A DNA stretch of 32,249 nt. Origin: Bacteroidota bacterium. GTDB taxonomy: Bacteria; Bacteroidota; Bacteroidia; Chitinophagales; Chitinophagaceae. The DNA lies in contig JAFDYA010000099.1 of NCBI GenBank assembly GCA_018267675.1, positions 1 to 32,249 on the forward strand, given 5' to 3'. The notes beneath the pieces were generated by a model. That model was not told the DNA's origin. It ran no database searches and was given only the letters and a program-made list of their open reading frames with translations. This document shows, in pieces, positions 1 through 9,284 of this stretch. Position 1 is the first letter of the stretch. Each line of letters begins with the position of its first letter. Both the position numbers and the translations under genes were made by a program.

Positions 1-1436
1 AGCCAGTGATCCCTTCGTCGTGATAGTTCAGGCCAATGTTCACTAATTGATTCTCGCAGGCATCTTGTGGTTGCACAAAATTGAACTTAGGCAATGGACG
101 TACTGTAATCGGTGCTGTAATCAAATCCGAAATACAACCCTTGTTGTCTATCGTGAGCCGGACATAAGAGGTGCCAGAGGTATCAAAAGAAATCACTACC
201 GGTCCGCGGGTGCCTTTGCCGGATAAGAACGTGGCTGTAATGGACGCGTACCAATTGTACTCCGCATCCGGACGGGCATTACCAAAGTAGAAGAAGCTGT
301 CTATCTCTCCCTGGCATACATTGTACGTTGATGCAGACAAAATACCATTCGGCTTGTAGTTGACAATCACTTTCATCAAGGCTCGGTCACTCTCGCAACC
401 TAATACTGTCTGGGTCACATAGTACTGGAACGAATCTTCATAGCCGGTATTAGGCAAAGGAGCTACCGGTACGCCAACTCCGCCATTGGCCACGGTGTAC
501 CACAATAAATTCTGACCCACTGCTGTAAGCGGTACTATCGGATCGCCTTGGCATAGATTGAACGGCGAGGTCACTCCAGGAGGTGCGGGCTTGGGCTTCA
601 CCACCACGGTAAACATCAAGCGATTGCTCTCGCAACTATGACCGCCGAGATAATTAGATGTCTGGGAAGCATAGAAATGATAGGTGCCGGGAACCAAAGT
701 ACTTGGAGTCGGCGCTGTCGCACTTCCTGTACCACCGGTAGGTGTCGTGAACCATAGAATATTGGTACCACTTGCAGAAAGTGGGCTAGCTGTCTCATAC
801 TGGCAGTACTCCAACTTGGCATTGTTTGTAGTAGGAGGCAATGGTGTTGGGTTCACTAAGATATATACCGTATCCCGTAGGCTTTCGCAAGTCTTGGTTT
901 GGCTCACATAGTATTTAGTAACACCAGGCACCAAAGTGCTGGGCGTAGGAGCTGTAGTGCTCCCCACACCGCCGATAGGCACGGTGTAATAGGTCAATAC
1001 CGCTCCGGGGATTGTCGTCTGTGCCACTATCGGCACAGGAGTTTCATACTGGCAATAGGTGCGGCGGAAGGTGAGTGGCTTAGGATCGGGCTGGCTAGTA
1101 GTCACACTTACTGTACCAATAGAGGAGCATCCGGTAGCAGTAACGGTAACCTTGGCAGAATATACCCCGTCAAGCGCATTGCTCATATTGGTCCGTGTAG
1201 CTGTAGCACCACTTGTTGACAGTGGGTTCACCAAAGGATTAGGCGCCAACCAGGAATAAGTTGCACCTGCCAAAACATTGCTCACAGAAAGGCTCAGAGT
1301 ACTGCCCGGGCATACCGGATTTGTAGCATTGATCACCGGTGTAGGGGGAGGATTGGGAGCCGGCACGATTGTCTGTGTGGTGATGTAGTTTGAGGTACAA
1401 TTAGAAGGTGCTAATGAAGTAACCCGGATACTGTCA
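1..1436. repeat. Copy A of a 1.4-kb homogenised direct repeat (partner 4176-5611)
   Basis: Every landmark I checked (for example base 6 with 4181, 1331 with 5506 and 1411 with 5586) lies exactly 4175 bases from its partner, so the copies align without an indel. Most stretches are almost identical by eye. The differences are clustered, mainly at about 170-250 and 683-740. The similarity fades at about 1436, where the two genes' N-terminal modules diverge. The repeat continues past the left edge. Confidence 0.9.
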
Positions 1437-3256
1437 TAAATCCCCGGATTCAATCCAGCAAGTACATAATTACCCGCAGCATTTGAAGTAATATTTACCG
1501 GTGTTTGATTCACAGCCCCCATTCTATAACGAAGGACATAGGATTTGTTTGGCTCGAGACCCGTAATAGTAAAACTACCGTTACCACTTAAACAAGAAGA
1601 CGGGGTAACAATATTCGTAGTGGCAATGGCTGTTGGTGTAGGATATACTACAACTGTGGTGGTGGTGGGATTAGAGACAAAAGCACCATTGGTAATTGTT
1701 ACTGTATAGGTACCGGCATTAGCAGCCGTCATGTTGGTGATTGTAAAAATACCGGTTGTATCCCCGGTAATTGGAGAACCAGAGAAAGGCCCACTAAGAC
1801 TAAATGTTCTACCATTATAACCAGTTACGGAATCTAATGCTGTAATTACTAAAGTTCCGAAGGGACAAACAGGACCGTTATTAGACACGATTGGCGCTGG
1901 TGGTTTCGGTGAAAGGATATTGATCAAATAATCCTCGGCTTCACCCCATGTAGAGTTACTAGCACCACAAGCCTGGTTGTTGCTTGGTTGTACGTCGTCA
2001 CCACCGCGAACACGAAGACCGGTAATACCGGTAGCAGCCGTAGTAGGTATGGTTACAGAGATTGTTGCTGTACCACCAGAACCGGCATTTGAGTTTGTTG
2101 TATAAAATTCACTTGAACCAAATATCCCATCATGGTTGTCATCTATCCATGCACCACTGTATTGGTTCCCATCACTACCAAACTTCACTTTCAAATTATT
2201 CGCCTGTCCAGCGATAATTTTTGGAATGGCTATCGGGCTGGGTTGTTGAGAAAAATAGCTATGGTAGTAGGGGCTCGGATTACCTGCAGATGCGGTGTTA
2301 TTGGTCATGGTACCATAATCCACTTGAATAATATTATCACCACCACCTCCATTGTTGTATGTTGGGATGCAATAGCAATTAATAAAGCTATCCAAATTTG
2401 CTACGAAGACATTCGAAGTATCCTTTCCTCCGGATGCCGTACAAGTAATGATGAACCTAAAATCAGTAGAAGCAGTAATACCAGTGCTATAATTATAAGT
2501 TGCCGTCGTGGCACCAGTAATGTTTGACCACACGTTGGCACTATGCGCTGATTTCTGCCATTGCATGGTTAATCCAGATGCTACTGTATAACCTGTATCA
2601 ATCAAAAGGAAGGATTGATTCGCACAAACAGGATTGGGATTCGTATAAGCAGTTCCGGCATTTGGGACTCCGGTACAAGGAGGGTAATTGATCACCTCTA
2701 CATCATCCATATACATGTCATAACCAAAATCAGAAATACCCTCAAAAATGATGTAATTAGTTGCTCCGTTAAAGGAAGAAGGAATGTTATAGGAATATTG
2801 CGCCCAGGCTTGGGAGCTTGCATTATTGGGATAAATACTTGCCAACAAAGTGGCACCAGTCAGGCTGTTCGTTGTATTAACGTACACGCTGACATTATCA
2901 GACGACCAGCCACTGTTATAGTTATAAAGCCAAAACTTGACCACCTTATTCCCTGAAGCGGTAAAATTCATCGATGGAGTGTACAAATCTGATGTACCGG
3001 GATAGATCCAATAGCAGTCCATCCATGCCATTCCTGATCCGGAATGAGTATTAGGAGTTGGATAATTTCCGCCAGCACTTCCAATTCTATCCCAGCCTAA
3101 TGGCCCGGAGATATAATTATAGTTCGTCGAAGCATTGACAACAGACCAACCAGTAGGCGGAAAGGTGCTATTATCAAAGCTCTCAGATAATAAAACCTGA
3201 GCGCGAAGGGTGCAAGCTCCTAATAAAAAAGTGAGTAGTAAAAGTGTTTTTCTCAT
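1..3256 (-). CDS. Large secreted multidomain Ig-like protein with GEVED domain (T9SS cargo, C-terminus cut by window edge)
   Basis: The frame is open from an ATG at 3256 to the left edge, giving 1085 codons with no stop. Residues 1-20 form a signal peptide ending near LRAQ. Residues about 20-180 look like a choice-of-anchor J (cleaved-adhesin/MAM-like) domain: an ESF..PPTGW opening and later a YDMYMDDVEV stretch. Residues about 295-446 match a GEVED domain, with a DDNHDGIF metal-site-like loop and a closing GEAEDYLINI. From about residue 735 come three Ig-like modules of about 80 residues, each opening with CQYE or CQGD and closing with CESxR, then a PKD-like segment. The neighbour at 3472-6690 is a paralogue with the same C-terminal half; by that alignment about 234 residues, including a type B (CHU_C-like) sorting domain, should lie outside the window. 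The role is probably at the cell surface, as an adhesin or matrix protein; the substrate is unknown. Confidence 0.88.
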   Translation of the reverse strand, partial: MRKTLLLLTFLLGACTLRAQVLLSESFDNSTFPPTGWSVVNASTNYNYISGPLGWDRIGSAGGNYPTPNTHSGSGMAWMDCYWIYPGTSDLYTPSMNFTASGNKVVKFWLYNYNSGWSSDNVSVYVNTTNSLTGATLLASIYPNNASSQAWAQYSYNIPSSFNGATNYIIFEGISDFGYDMYMDDVEVINYPPCTGVPNAGTAYTNPNPVCANQSFLLIDTGYTVASGLTMQWQKSAHSANVWSNITGATTATYNYSTGITASTDFRFIITCTASGGKDTSNVFVANLDSFINCYCIPTYNNGGGGDNIIQVDYGTMTNNTASAGNPSPYYHSYFSQQPSPIAIPKIIAGQANNLKVKFGSDGNQYSGAWIDDNHDGIFGSSEFYTTNSNAGSGGTATISVTIPTTAATGITGLRVRGGDDVQPSNNQACGASNSTWGEAEDYLINILSPKPPAPIVSNNGPVCPFGTLVITALDSVTGYNGRTFSLSGPFSGSPITGDTTGIFTITNMTAANAGTYTVTITNGAFVSNPTTTTVVVYPTPTAIATTNIVTPSSCLSGNGSFTITGLEPNKSYVLRYRMGAVNQTPVNITSNAAGNYVLAGLNPGIYDSIRVTSLAPSNCTSNYITTQTIVPAPNPPPTPVINATNPVCPGSTLSLSVSNVLAGATYSWLAPNPLVNPLSTSGATATRTNMSNALDGVYSAKVTVTATGCSSIGTVSVTTSQPDPKPLTFRRTYCQYETPVPIVAQTTIPGAVLTYYTVPIGGVGSTTAPTPSTLVPGVTKYYVSQTKTCESLRDTVYILVNPTPLPPTTNNAKLEYCQYETASPLSASGTNILWFTTPTGGTGSATAPTPSTLVPGTYHFYASQTSNYLGGHSCESNRLMFTVVVKPKPAPPGVTSPFNLCQGDPIVPLTAVGQNLLWYTVANGGVGVPVAPLPNTGYEDSFQYYVTQTVLGCESDRALMKVIVNYKPNGILSASTYNVCQGEIDSFFYFGNARPDAEYNWYASITATFLSGKGTRGPVVISFDTSGTSYVRLTIDNKGCISDLITAPITVRPLPKFNFVQPQDACENQLVNIGLNYHDEGITG

Positions 3257-3424
3257 AGCTTTTGTCGTTCTATCAAATTGAATATTCGAAGGAATCCAAG
3301 TATTCTTAGTTAGGGTTTAAAAATAGAAAAAAGTTTGAAATACCCAAACTCCTTGTTAAATAAATGACCGTCAAATGGACAAAATTCCATAACCATAACC
3401 AACCCAAGCATTTAAATAATCAAA

Positions 3425-3449
3425 AACGGCAGCCGAAATGGCTGCCGTT
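3425..3449 (-). terminator. Rho-independent terminator of the 3472-6690 gene
   Basis: A perfect 10-bp inverted repeat (AACGGCAGCC and GGCTGCCGTT) encloses a 5-base loop. Read on the minus strand it is followed by a TTTTTG tract, and it lies 22 bases beyond the stop codon at 3472. It separates the two paralogous genes into different transcripts. Confidence 0.85.
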
Positions 3450-3471
3450 AAAATAACTTGTCCTGAATTAC

Positions 3472-6400
3472 TTACCGCAACAACAAGAATTCTCCTCGAT
3501 CTTCTATGTTTTTGCCATCACACTTGTAGTTGATGTAGTAGTAGTAAGTACCCATGTCCTGTGGCTTGCCATTGTAGGTGCCATCCCAGCCATTGGTCTC
3601 CACGCGGCTCTCATACACCACCTGACCCCAACGGTTAATCACTCTAAAGCTATTGATCTTGTGGTGGCCTATGGTGATTGGGCGGAACAAACGATTCTGT
3701 ACCACATTCCCCGTTGGTGCAAAGGCATTCGGGAAGTACACGTTGCAGCAAGGTTTCGTTGTCACCAACAAGCTATCTTCTGCCTCGCAACCATACGCTG
3801 TCTTCACTTTCACCTTCACTTGGGATGTTTGGCTCACTACCGCAAACACTCCATTGTTCAAGGTATCCCGCAAGCCTTGGAAATAAGCCAAGGGACTCCA
3901 GGAATATGTAGCGCCTTCGGGCACTGCCGGCACTTGCAAGTACAAGGTATCGGAGGTACAAATATCCAATGGTGAACGGCTCGGGGTAATCGTCGCATCA
4001 GGGTTTGTATGGATGTAGATATCTCTACCTATTGGCTTGGAGGTACATCCTGCTTTGGTCGCTGTTGCTGATATCGCATAATGGCCAGCTTTCGGATAAC
4101 GTACTCCTAGCGGGCCGCCGGTTGTCGCATCTCCATATTCCAACAGCGCATCCGGTGTTCCAAAATCCCAATTATAGCCCGTGATCCCTTCGTCGTGATA
4201 GTTCAGGCCAATGTTCACTAATTGATTCTCGCAGGCATCTTGTGGTTGCACAAAATTGAACTTAGGCAATGGACGTACTGTAATCGGTGCGGTAATCAAA
4301 TCCGAAATACAGCCCTTGTTGTCTATCGTGAGCCGGACATAAGAGGTGCCGGAGGTATCAAATGAAATCACTACAGGCCCGCGGGTGCCTTTGCCGGATA
4401 GGAAGGTGGCACTAAGGGACGCATACCAATTGTACTCCGCATCCGGACGGGCATTACCAAAGTAGAAGAAGCTGTCTATCTCTCCCTGGCATACATTGTA
4501 CGTTGATGCCGACAAAATACCATTCGGCTTGTAGTTGACAATCACTTTCATCAAGGCTCGGTCACTCTCGCAACCTAACACTGTCTGGGTCACATAGTAC
4601 TGGAACGAATCTTCATAGCCGGTATTGGGCAGTGGAGCTACCGGTACGCCAACTCCGCCATTGGCCACGGTGTACCACAATAAATTCTGACCCACTGCTG
4701 TAAGCGGTACTATCGGATCGCCTTGGCATAGATTGAACGGTGAGGTCACGCCAGGAGGTGCGGGCTTGGGCTTCACCACCACGGTAAACATCAAACGATT
4801 GCTCTCGCAACTATGACCACCGAGATAATTAGATGTCTGGGAAGCATAGAAATAATAATTCCCTGGTAGTAAGGTACTCGGCGTTGGCGCAGTTGGGCTA
4901 CCAACTCCACCGGTAGGTGTCGTGAACCATAGAATATTGGTACCACTTGCAGAAAGTGGGCTAGCTGTCTCATACTGGCAGTACTCCAACTTGGCATTGT
5001 TTGTAGTAGGAGGTAATGGTGTTGGGTTCACTAGGATATATACCGTATCCCGAAGGCTTTCGCAAGTCTTGGTTTGGCTCACATAGTATTTGGTAACACC
5101 AGGCACCAAAGTGCTGGGCGTAGGAGCAGTAGTGCTTCCCACACCGCCTATCGGTACAGTGTAATAGGTCAATACCGCTCCGGGGATTGTCGTCTGTGCC
5201 ACTATCGGCACAGCAGTTTCATACTGGCAATAGGTGCGGCGGAAGGTAAGCGGCTTAGGGTCGGGCTGGCTAGTAGTCACACTTACGGTACCAATAGAGG
5301 AGCATCCGGTAGCAGTAACGGTAACCTTGGCGGAATAAACCCCATCAAGTGCATTGCTCATATTGGCTCGTGTAGCTGTAGCACCACTTGTTGACAGTGG
5401 GTTCACCAAAGGATTTGGCGCCAACCAGGAATAAGTAGCACCTGCCAAAACATTGCTCACAGAAAGGCTCAAGGTACTACCCGGGCACACTGGATTTGTA
5501 GCATTGATCACCGGTGTAGGGGGAGGATTGGGAGCCGGAACGACAACAGGAACTGTTATGTAATTGGAAGTACAATTGGACGGTGCTAATGAAGTAACCC
5601 GAATACTGTCGTAGGCTGCTGCACTCAGGCCGGTTAGTGTATAACTACCCAAACTATTGGAAGTAATAGCCATACTAGGTTGGTTCACTCCAGATTTCCG
5701 AAAATTAAGCGTATAGGAAGTATTGGCCTGCAATCCATCAATTGAAAAACTACCGTCAGAAGAAAGACAACTAGTTGGCGTCACCAAATTACTTGTTGAA
5801 ATGGCTGTAGGTGTAGGATAAAAGGATAAAACTGTAGTAGCAGGTGCTGAAGTATAGCCTCTGGAACTAACGGTCACACTATATGTTCCGGCATTTGTCG
5901 GACTCACATTGGGCAAGGTAAATACACCGGTGGCATTAGTTATTGGTGATATCCCCGGACCACTAAGTGTAAAGCTCAGGCTATCATATCCCGCTGGGGC
6001 TGTAGCAGTAAAAATAGCCGTACTATTGGGGCAAATTGGGCTATTAGAGGTAAATGGAGTAGGTGCAGGAGGTGTAGCTGCCATCACAACAACATCATCG
6101 AAGAAAACATCATAGCCATACCGTGAACCACCATGGAAAACGATATAATTTGAGGCACCATTATAGGTGGACGGCACAATGTATGAATACTGAACCCAAC
6201 CTGTTGGGGACGCAGCATAGGTAGGATCACCGGCATAAAGCAAGGTACTGTTGGCACCATATGGACTAGCTATTGTATTGACAAATACATACAAGGAATC
6301 ATGCTCATAGCCAAATGCGCTATTGTACACCCAAAAGCTAACCCGAATTGGGCCAAGACCTGTAAAGTTCAAACTTGGAGTCACTAAATCAGACGACCCG

Positions 6401-6690
6401 CCGATGGGGATATCCCAGCTATTATAACCTGCCATTCCTGTGCCGGAATGAGGTGTTGGATTCGGCTGTGGATTCGTAGAACTACAAACAAACCCACCAC
6501 TTGGCACCCTACTCCAATTAGTAGAATTGCACCCTACATTGGACCCTGTACTCGATACAGACCAACCAGTGGGCGGAGTTGCAGAAACCGTAGAAACGTT
6601 GAAGCTTTCGTTTATCAACACTTGTGCATCTGCACCAACTGCTAAAAGCAATAGAGATGAAAATATTAGGAGAACTTTTTTCATAAGCAT
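3472..6690 (-). CDS. Large secreted Ig-like protein with type B (CHU_C-like) T9SS sorting domain
   Basis: This 1072-residue protein starts at ATG 6690; the codon at 6684 (MKKVLL) is an equally good start. A signal peptide ends near ADAQ. A choice-of-anchor J type domain (INESF..PPTGW, later YDVFFDDVVV) covers about residues 22-205. Ig/SprB-like segments follow, then from about residue 487 the three CQYE/CQGD modules shared with the upstream paralogue, and a PKD-like domain (NWDFGTPDALLEYGD). Residues about 980-1072 are a clear CHU_C/type B sorting domain: YFPNAFAPTGN, RVINRWGQVVYES, NGWDGTYNGKPQ, DMGTYYYYI and a final GEFLLLR. Unlike its paralogue it has no GEVED domain. It is expected to be exported through T9SS and attached to the surface or released; its ligand cannot be read from the sequence. 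Confidence 0.93.
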   Translation of the reverse strand: MLMKKVLLIFSSLLLLAVGADAQVLINESFNVSTVSATPPTGWSVSSTGSNVGCNSTNWSRVPSGGFVCSSTNPQPNPTPHSGTGMAGYNSWDIPIGGSSDLVTPSLNFTGLGPIRVSFWVYNSAFGYEHDSLYVFVNTIASPYGANSTLLYAGDPTYAASPTGWVQYSYIVPSTYNGASNYIVFHGGSRYGYDVFFDDVVVMAATPPAPTPFTSNSPICPNSTAIFTATAPAGYDSLSFTLSGPGISPITNATGVFTLPNVSPTNAGTYSVTVSSRGYTSAPATTVLSFYPTPTAISTSNLVTPTSCLSSDGSFSIDGLQANTSYTLNFRKSGVNQPSMAITSNSLGSYTLTGLSAAAYDSIRVTSLAPSNCTSNYITVPVVVPAPNPPPTPVINATNPVCPGSTLSLSVSNVLAGATYSWLAPNPLVNPLSTSGATATRANMSNALDGVYSAKVTVTATGCSSIGTVSVTTSQPDPKPLTFRRTYCQYETAVPIVAQTTIPGAVLTYYTVPIGGVGSTTAPTPSTLVPGVTKYYVSQTKTCESLRDTVYILVNPTPLPPTTNNAKLEYCQYETASPLSASGTNILWFTTPTGGVGSPTAPTPSTLLPGNYYFYASQTSNYLGGHSCESNRLMFTVVVKPKPAPPGVTSPFNLCQGDPIVPLTAVGQNLLWYTVANGGVGVPVAPLPNTGYEDSFQYYVTQTVLGCESDRALMKVIVNYKPNGILSASTYNVCQGEIDSFFYFGNARPDAEYNWYASLSATFLSGKGTRGPVVISFDTSGTSYVRLTIDNKGCISDLITAPITVRPLPKFNFVQPQDACENQLVNIGLNYHDEGITGYNWDFGTPDALLEYGDATTGGPLGVRYPKAGHYAISATATKAGCTSKPIGRDIYIHTNPDATITPSRSPLDICTSDTLYLQVPAVPEGATYSWSPLAYFQGLRDTLNNGVFAVVSQTSQVKVKVKTAYGCEAEDSLLVTTKPCCNVYFPNAFAPTGNVVQNRLFRPITIGHHKINSFRVINRWGQVVYESRVETNGWDGTYNGKPQDMGTYYYYINYKCDGKNIEDRGEFLLLR
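4176..5611. repeat. Copy B of the 1.4-kb homogenised direct repeat (partner 1-1436)
   Basis: This is the internal part of the 3472-6690 gene, in the same orientation and register as bases 1-1436. It encodes the Ig-like modules and the start of the PKD-like region. Clustered substitutions against near-identical flanks make it look like a recombination or gene-conversion mosaic. Confidence 0.9.
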
Positions 6691-6903
6691 CGTTGTGCAG
6701 CTAATTGGTTATTAATCTTTTATTGTCCCTTCAAAACTAAAAAAAAATCGTGACAAAATATACATTCCAGAAAAAAATATCAACACTCTGCCTGCCGAAC
6801 TCATTGAATCTAACCATTCTAATTACACTAAATGCAGCAATTATTTTAGACGGTAACAACTAAAAATGGGTTGGGGAAAAAGTGAAGGAAAAACCAAAAA
6901 ATA

Positions 6904-9192
6904 CTATTCCATGACAGTCACCTTTAGCCGAGCCGCATTATTCGATGTGGAAAGCTCGCAAAAATAAACTCCAGAGGGCAGCCCATTGGTAGCAATAGAG
7001 ACAGCGCCCACATGTCCAAGTGTGCGAACCTGAGAAATGGTTTGACCGACCAAATTGGTCAATCGAATTTGAATTAGTTCGTTGCCCCTTGCAAAATCTG
7101 CATCCCACTTTGCAACAAAATACCCTTTGCTGGGATTGGGATAAACAGTACAATTTGCAATTGAAGCAACCGCTTGCGGCACGCCCACTACCGGCCCTTG
7201 CTTAAAGAGGTACAGTCCGCCAAGCGAATTCCCAATGATCAACTCTACCTTCCCGTCGCCATCAATATCACCACCTGTAATCGTTGATCGGGATCCTACG
7301 TTAATCCCGGAATACGCTGCCTCCATACGTTGGTAAGGAGTGACCACATTACCATTCTGAAACCCAGTGTATCGAACAATTTTTCCGGAATCATTCCCTG
7401 CCAGAAGAAAAGGCTTCCCAGTGGTGTCCATCTTACCAATCCAAATGCTTGACCAAGCTGAAAAATCATTAAAATAATTCACTCGTACATCTCCCAACTT
7501 GTTATTGATTTTACTAAGCGCAACACCGCTTCCAGTACCGACATTCTGATAATAGCTCAAATAGCCAGTTTGCTTTCCAACCAAAAGATCCGGCTTACCA
7601 TCAGCATTGATATCATAAACGTAGGGGCTGGCATAATTCCCAACAGAAATAACGGTACCCGTAGCATCTTTCAGGGCCTTCTGATTCAGCGCCCATTGCG
7701 GAACGACAGCATTAGAACTCGCCATGTTTTTATAAAAACTAATGGTACCATCGCTGTGCCCTAGCAGCAAATCGTCTTTACCATCACCATCGATATCCCC
7801 AATTGCCGGCGCCGCACCCGCAAAATCACTCGTGTCGATGTTCAAAAAATTGTTGCTCTGCAAGCTTAGAGAAGTGACTCCCCCCGACTGCGAATTCTGG
7901 TAGTAAGATAAGCGACTTCTATCGCCGACAATACCACTGTAATAGCCGTCTGAACCAACAATCAAATCCAGCTTCCCGTCACGGTTATAGTCATACAAAG
8001 TAGGATAGGATGCAAAGCCCAAATCAATCGTCTGATCCACGAAAAAAGTATCGGATTGATATACAAAAAGTGGAGCCGACGATGTCGCCGTGTTTTTATA
8101 GAAATGGATGCACTGATAATTATCTCCGTAAAGAATAGAATGAGGTGATACCATAATATCCCGCTTCCCGTCCCCATCCACATCGGCGTAGGTAGCTGCA
8201 GGCCAGTCGGTAATGGCAACCTTCTTACCACCAGTTTGCCAAAAAGTATCCTGAGCAATCATGCTATCTGTACCACCAAACTGAGCCCGCCCATTCTCCA
8301 CATATTGAAGGTCATTGAACGAAATGTTGCCGTCTAGTAAATCCATATCCCCATCACCGTCCATATCTACAAGGCACATGGTATTCCCTTGATGTAGGGT
8401 TGCTTTCACCACCTTTTGCCCATTCACAATTTTACAGTTAAATGTACCATCAGTGCCGCAATTTGGGCTACCCTTGTAGGGAATCAATCCGAGTGTATAT
8501 CCTCTGTTAAAGCCCTGATACATGTGCCCCCAACAATGGGTAGGATTGCATATTTCTATAGAATCTTTTGGTAAATGATGCTCCTCTTGGCAATTCTTGA
8601 AATAATCAATCACTGTACCGCTCAACACATCAAAGCCAAGAAAATCAATGTCGCCATCACCATCAATATCGGCAATACCAGGAATATCCGAAGGCTGCGA
8701 ATACGCATTCAAGCGACCAATCCCCGGCGCTGTGAAAAACAAGTCCTTAAAAAAAGTAAAGCTGAGTTGATTGCCTGTGTTGTAGTACCCTTTATAAACA
8801 CTAAAGCCAAACTGTCCTCTATGGATTAGATCAGAAATGCCATCCCGATTGTAATCTACCAAAACAACATAATCATTGCAGGGCGGGAAGCCCCGTTGAT
8901 ACTCGGGTGCATAAACATACTTTGCAGCACCGGCAGTCCCAACGTTGATAAAGGTGCGAAGTGTCCGCGCATACCATTCAAAAAGTACTAAATCCTGAAG
9001 GCCATCCTTGTTCAAATCAGCGTTCTGAAACTGAGGCTGGTTGAAGCCTCCGCACCAAGCCAGTGGCCGATCTTGGCCGTATGCTTTTACCTTAATGGAT
9101 TGATCCGGAAGATAAATCGTGTTCCGTTGCGCAAATCCTGCAACACAGAGCAACTGGGAAAATAAAAAAAGCGTGGTGAAGAATAATTTCAT
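6904..9192 (-). CDS. FG-GAP/VCBS repeat protein with type A T9SS sorting domain
   Basis: The 762-residue protein has a signal peptide (MKLFFTTLFLFSQLL, cleavage near GFAQ). I count nine calcium-loop repeats of the form DxDxDGxxDL, for example DLNKDGLQDL, DIDGDGDIDF, DVDGDGKRDI and DIDGDGKVEL. These are the hallmark of FG-GAP/VCBS beta-propeller blades as in integrin alpha chains. From about residue 684 the sequence VYPNPSKGYF..LTNLVGQTI..GLPSGVYFCEL..KVTVME is a typical type A sorting domain. It is probably a calcium-stabilised surface or secreted protein; no enzymatic motif is visible. It is 211 bases from the next minus-strand gene at its downstream side, and I see no convincing terminator there. 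Confidence 0.93.
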   Translation of the reverse strand: MKLFFTTLFLFSQLLCVAGFAQRNTIYLPDQSIKVKAYGQDRPLAWCGGFNQPQFQNADLNKDGLQDLVLFEWYARTLRTFINVGTAGAAKYVYAPEYQRGFPPCNDYVVLVDYNRDGISDLIHRGQFGFSVYKGYYNTGNQLSFTFFKDLFFTAPGIGRLNAYSQPSDIPGIADIDGDGDIDFLGFDVLSGTVIDYFKNCQEEHHLPKDSIEICNPTHCWGHMYQGFNRGYTLGLIPYKGSPNCGTDGTFNCKIVNGQKVVKATLHQGNTMCLVDMDGDGDMDLLDGNISFNDLQYVENGRAQFGGTDSMIAQDTFWQTGGKKVAITDWPAATYADVDGDGKRDIMVSPHSILYGDNYQCIHFYKNTATSSAPLFVYQSDTFFVDQTIDLGFASYPTLYDYNRDGKLDLIVGSDGYYSGIVGDRSRLSYYQNSQSGGVTSLSLQSNNFLNIDTSDFAGAAPAIGDIDGDGKDDLLLGHSDGTISFYKNMASSNAVVPQWALNQKALKDATGTVISVGNYASPYVYDINADGKPDLLVGKQTGYLSYYQNVGTGSGVALSKINNKLGDVRVNYFNDFSAWSSIWIGKMDTTGKPFLLAGNDSGKIVRYTGFQNGNVVTPYQRMEAAYSGINVGSRSTITGGDIDGDGKVELIIGNSLGGLYLFKQGPVVGVPQAVASIANCTVYPNPSKGYFVAKWDADFARGNELIQIRLTNLVGQTISQVRTLGHVGAVSIATNGLPSGVYFCELSTSNNAARLKVTVME

Positions 9193-9284
9193 TAAAATAT
9201 GGCTTGTTGTGAAATTACGCCGAAAGAGCCCTAAGCAATTGAATAATCTCGAAATTGACCAAACTCATACAAAAAAACAATCCA

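Noticed and set aside
1-5611. The 1.4-kb duplication as a mobile element
   Set aside because: It lies inside two open reading frames in register, with no terminal inverted repeats or transposase. Paralogy with gene conversion explains it.
4176-5611. The repeated CQYE/CQGD modules as a CRISPR-like array
   Set aside because: The period is about 240 bases, follows codons and shows protein-level conservation. These are tandem Ig-like domains.
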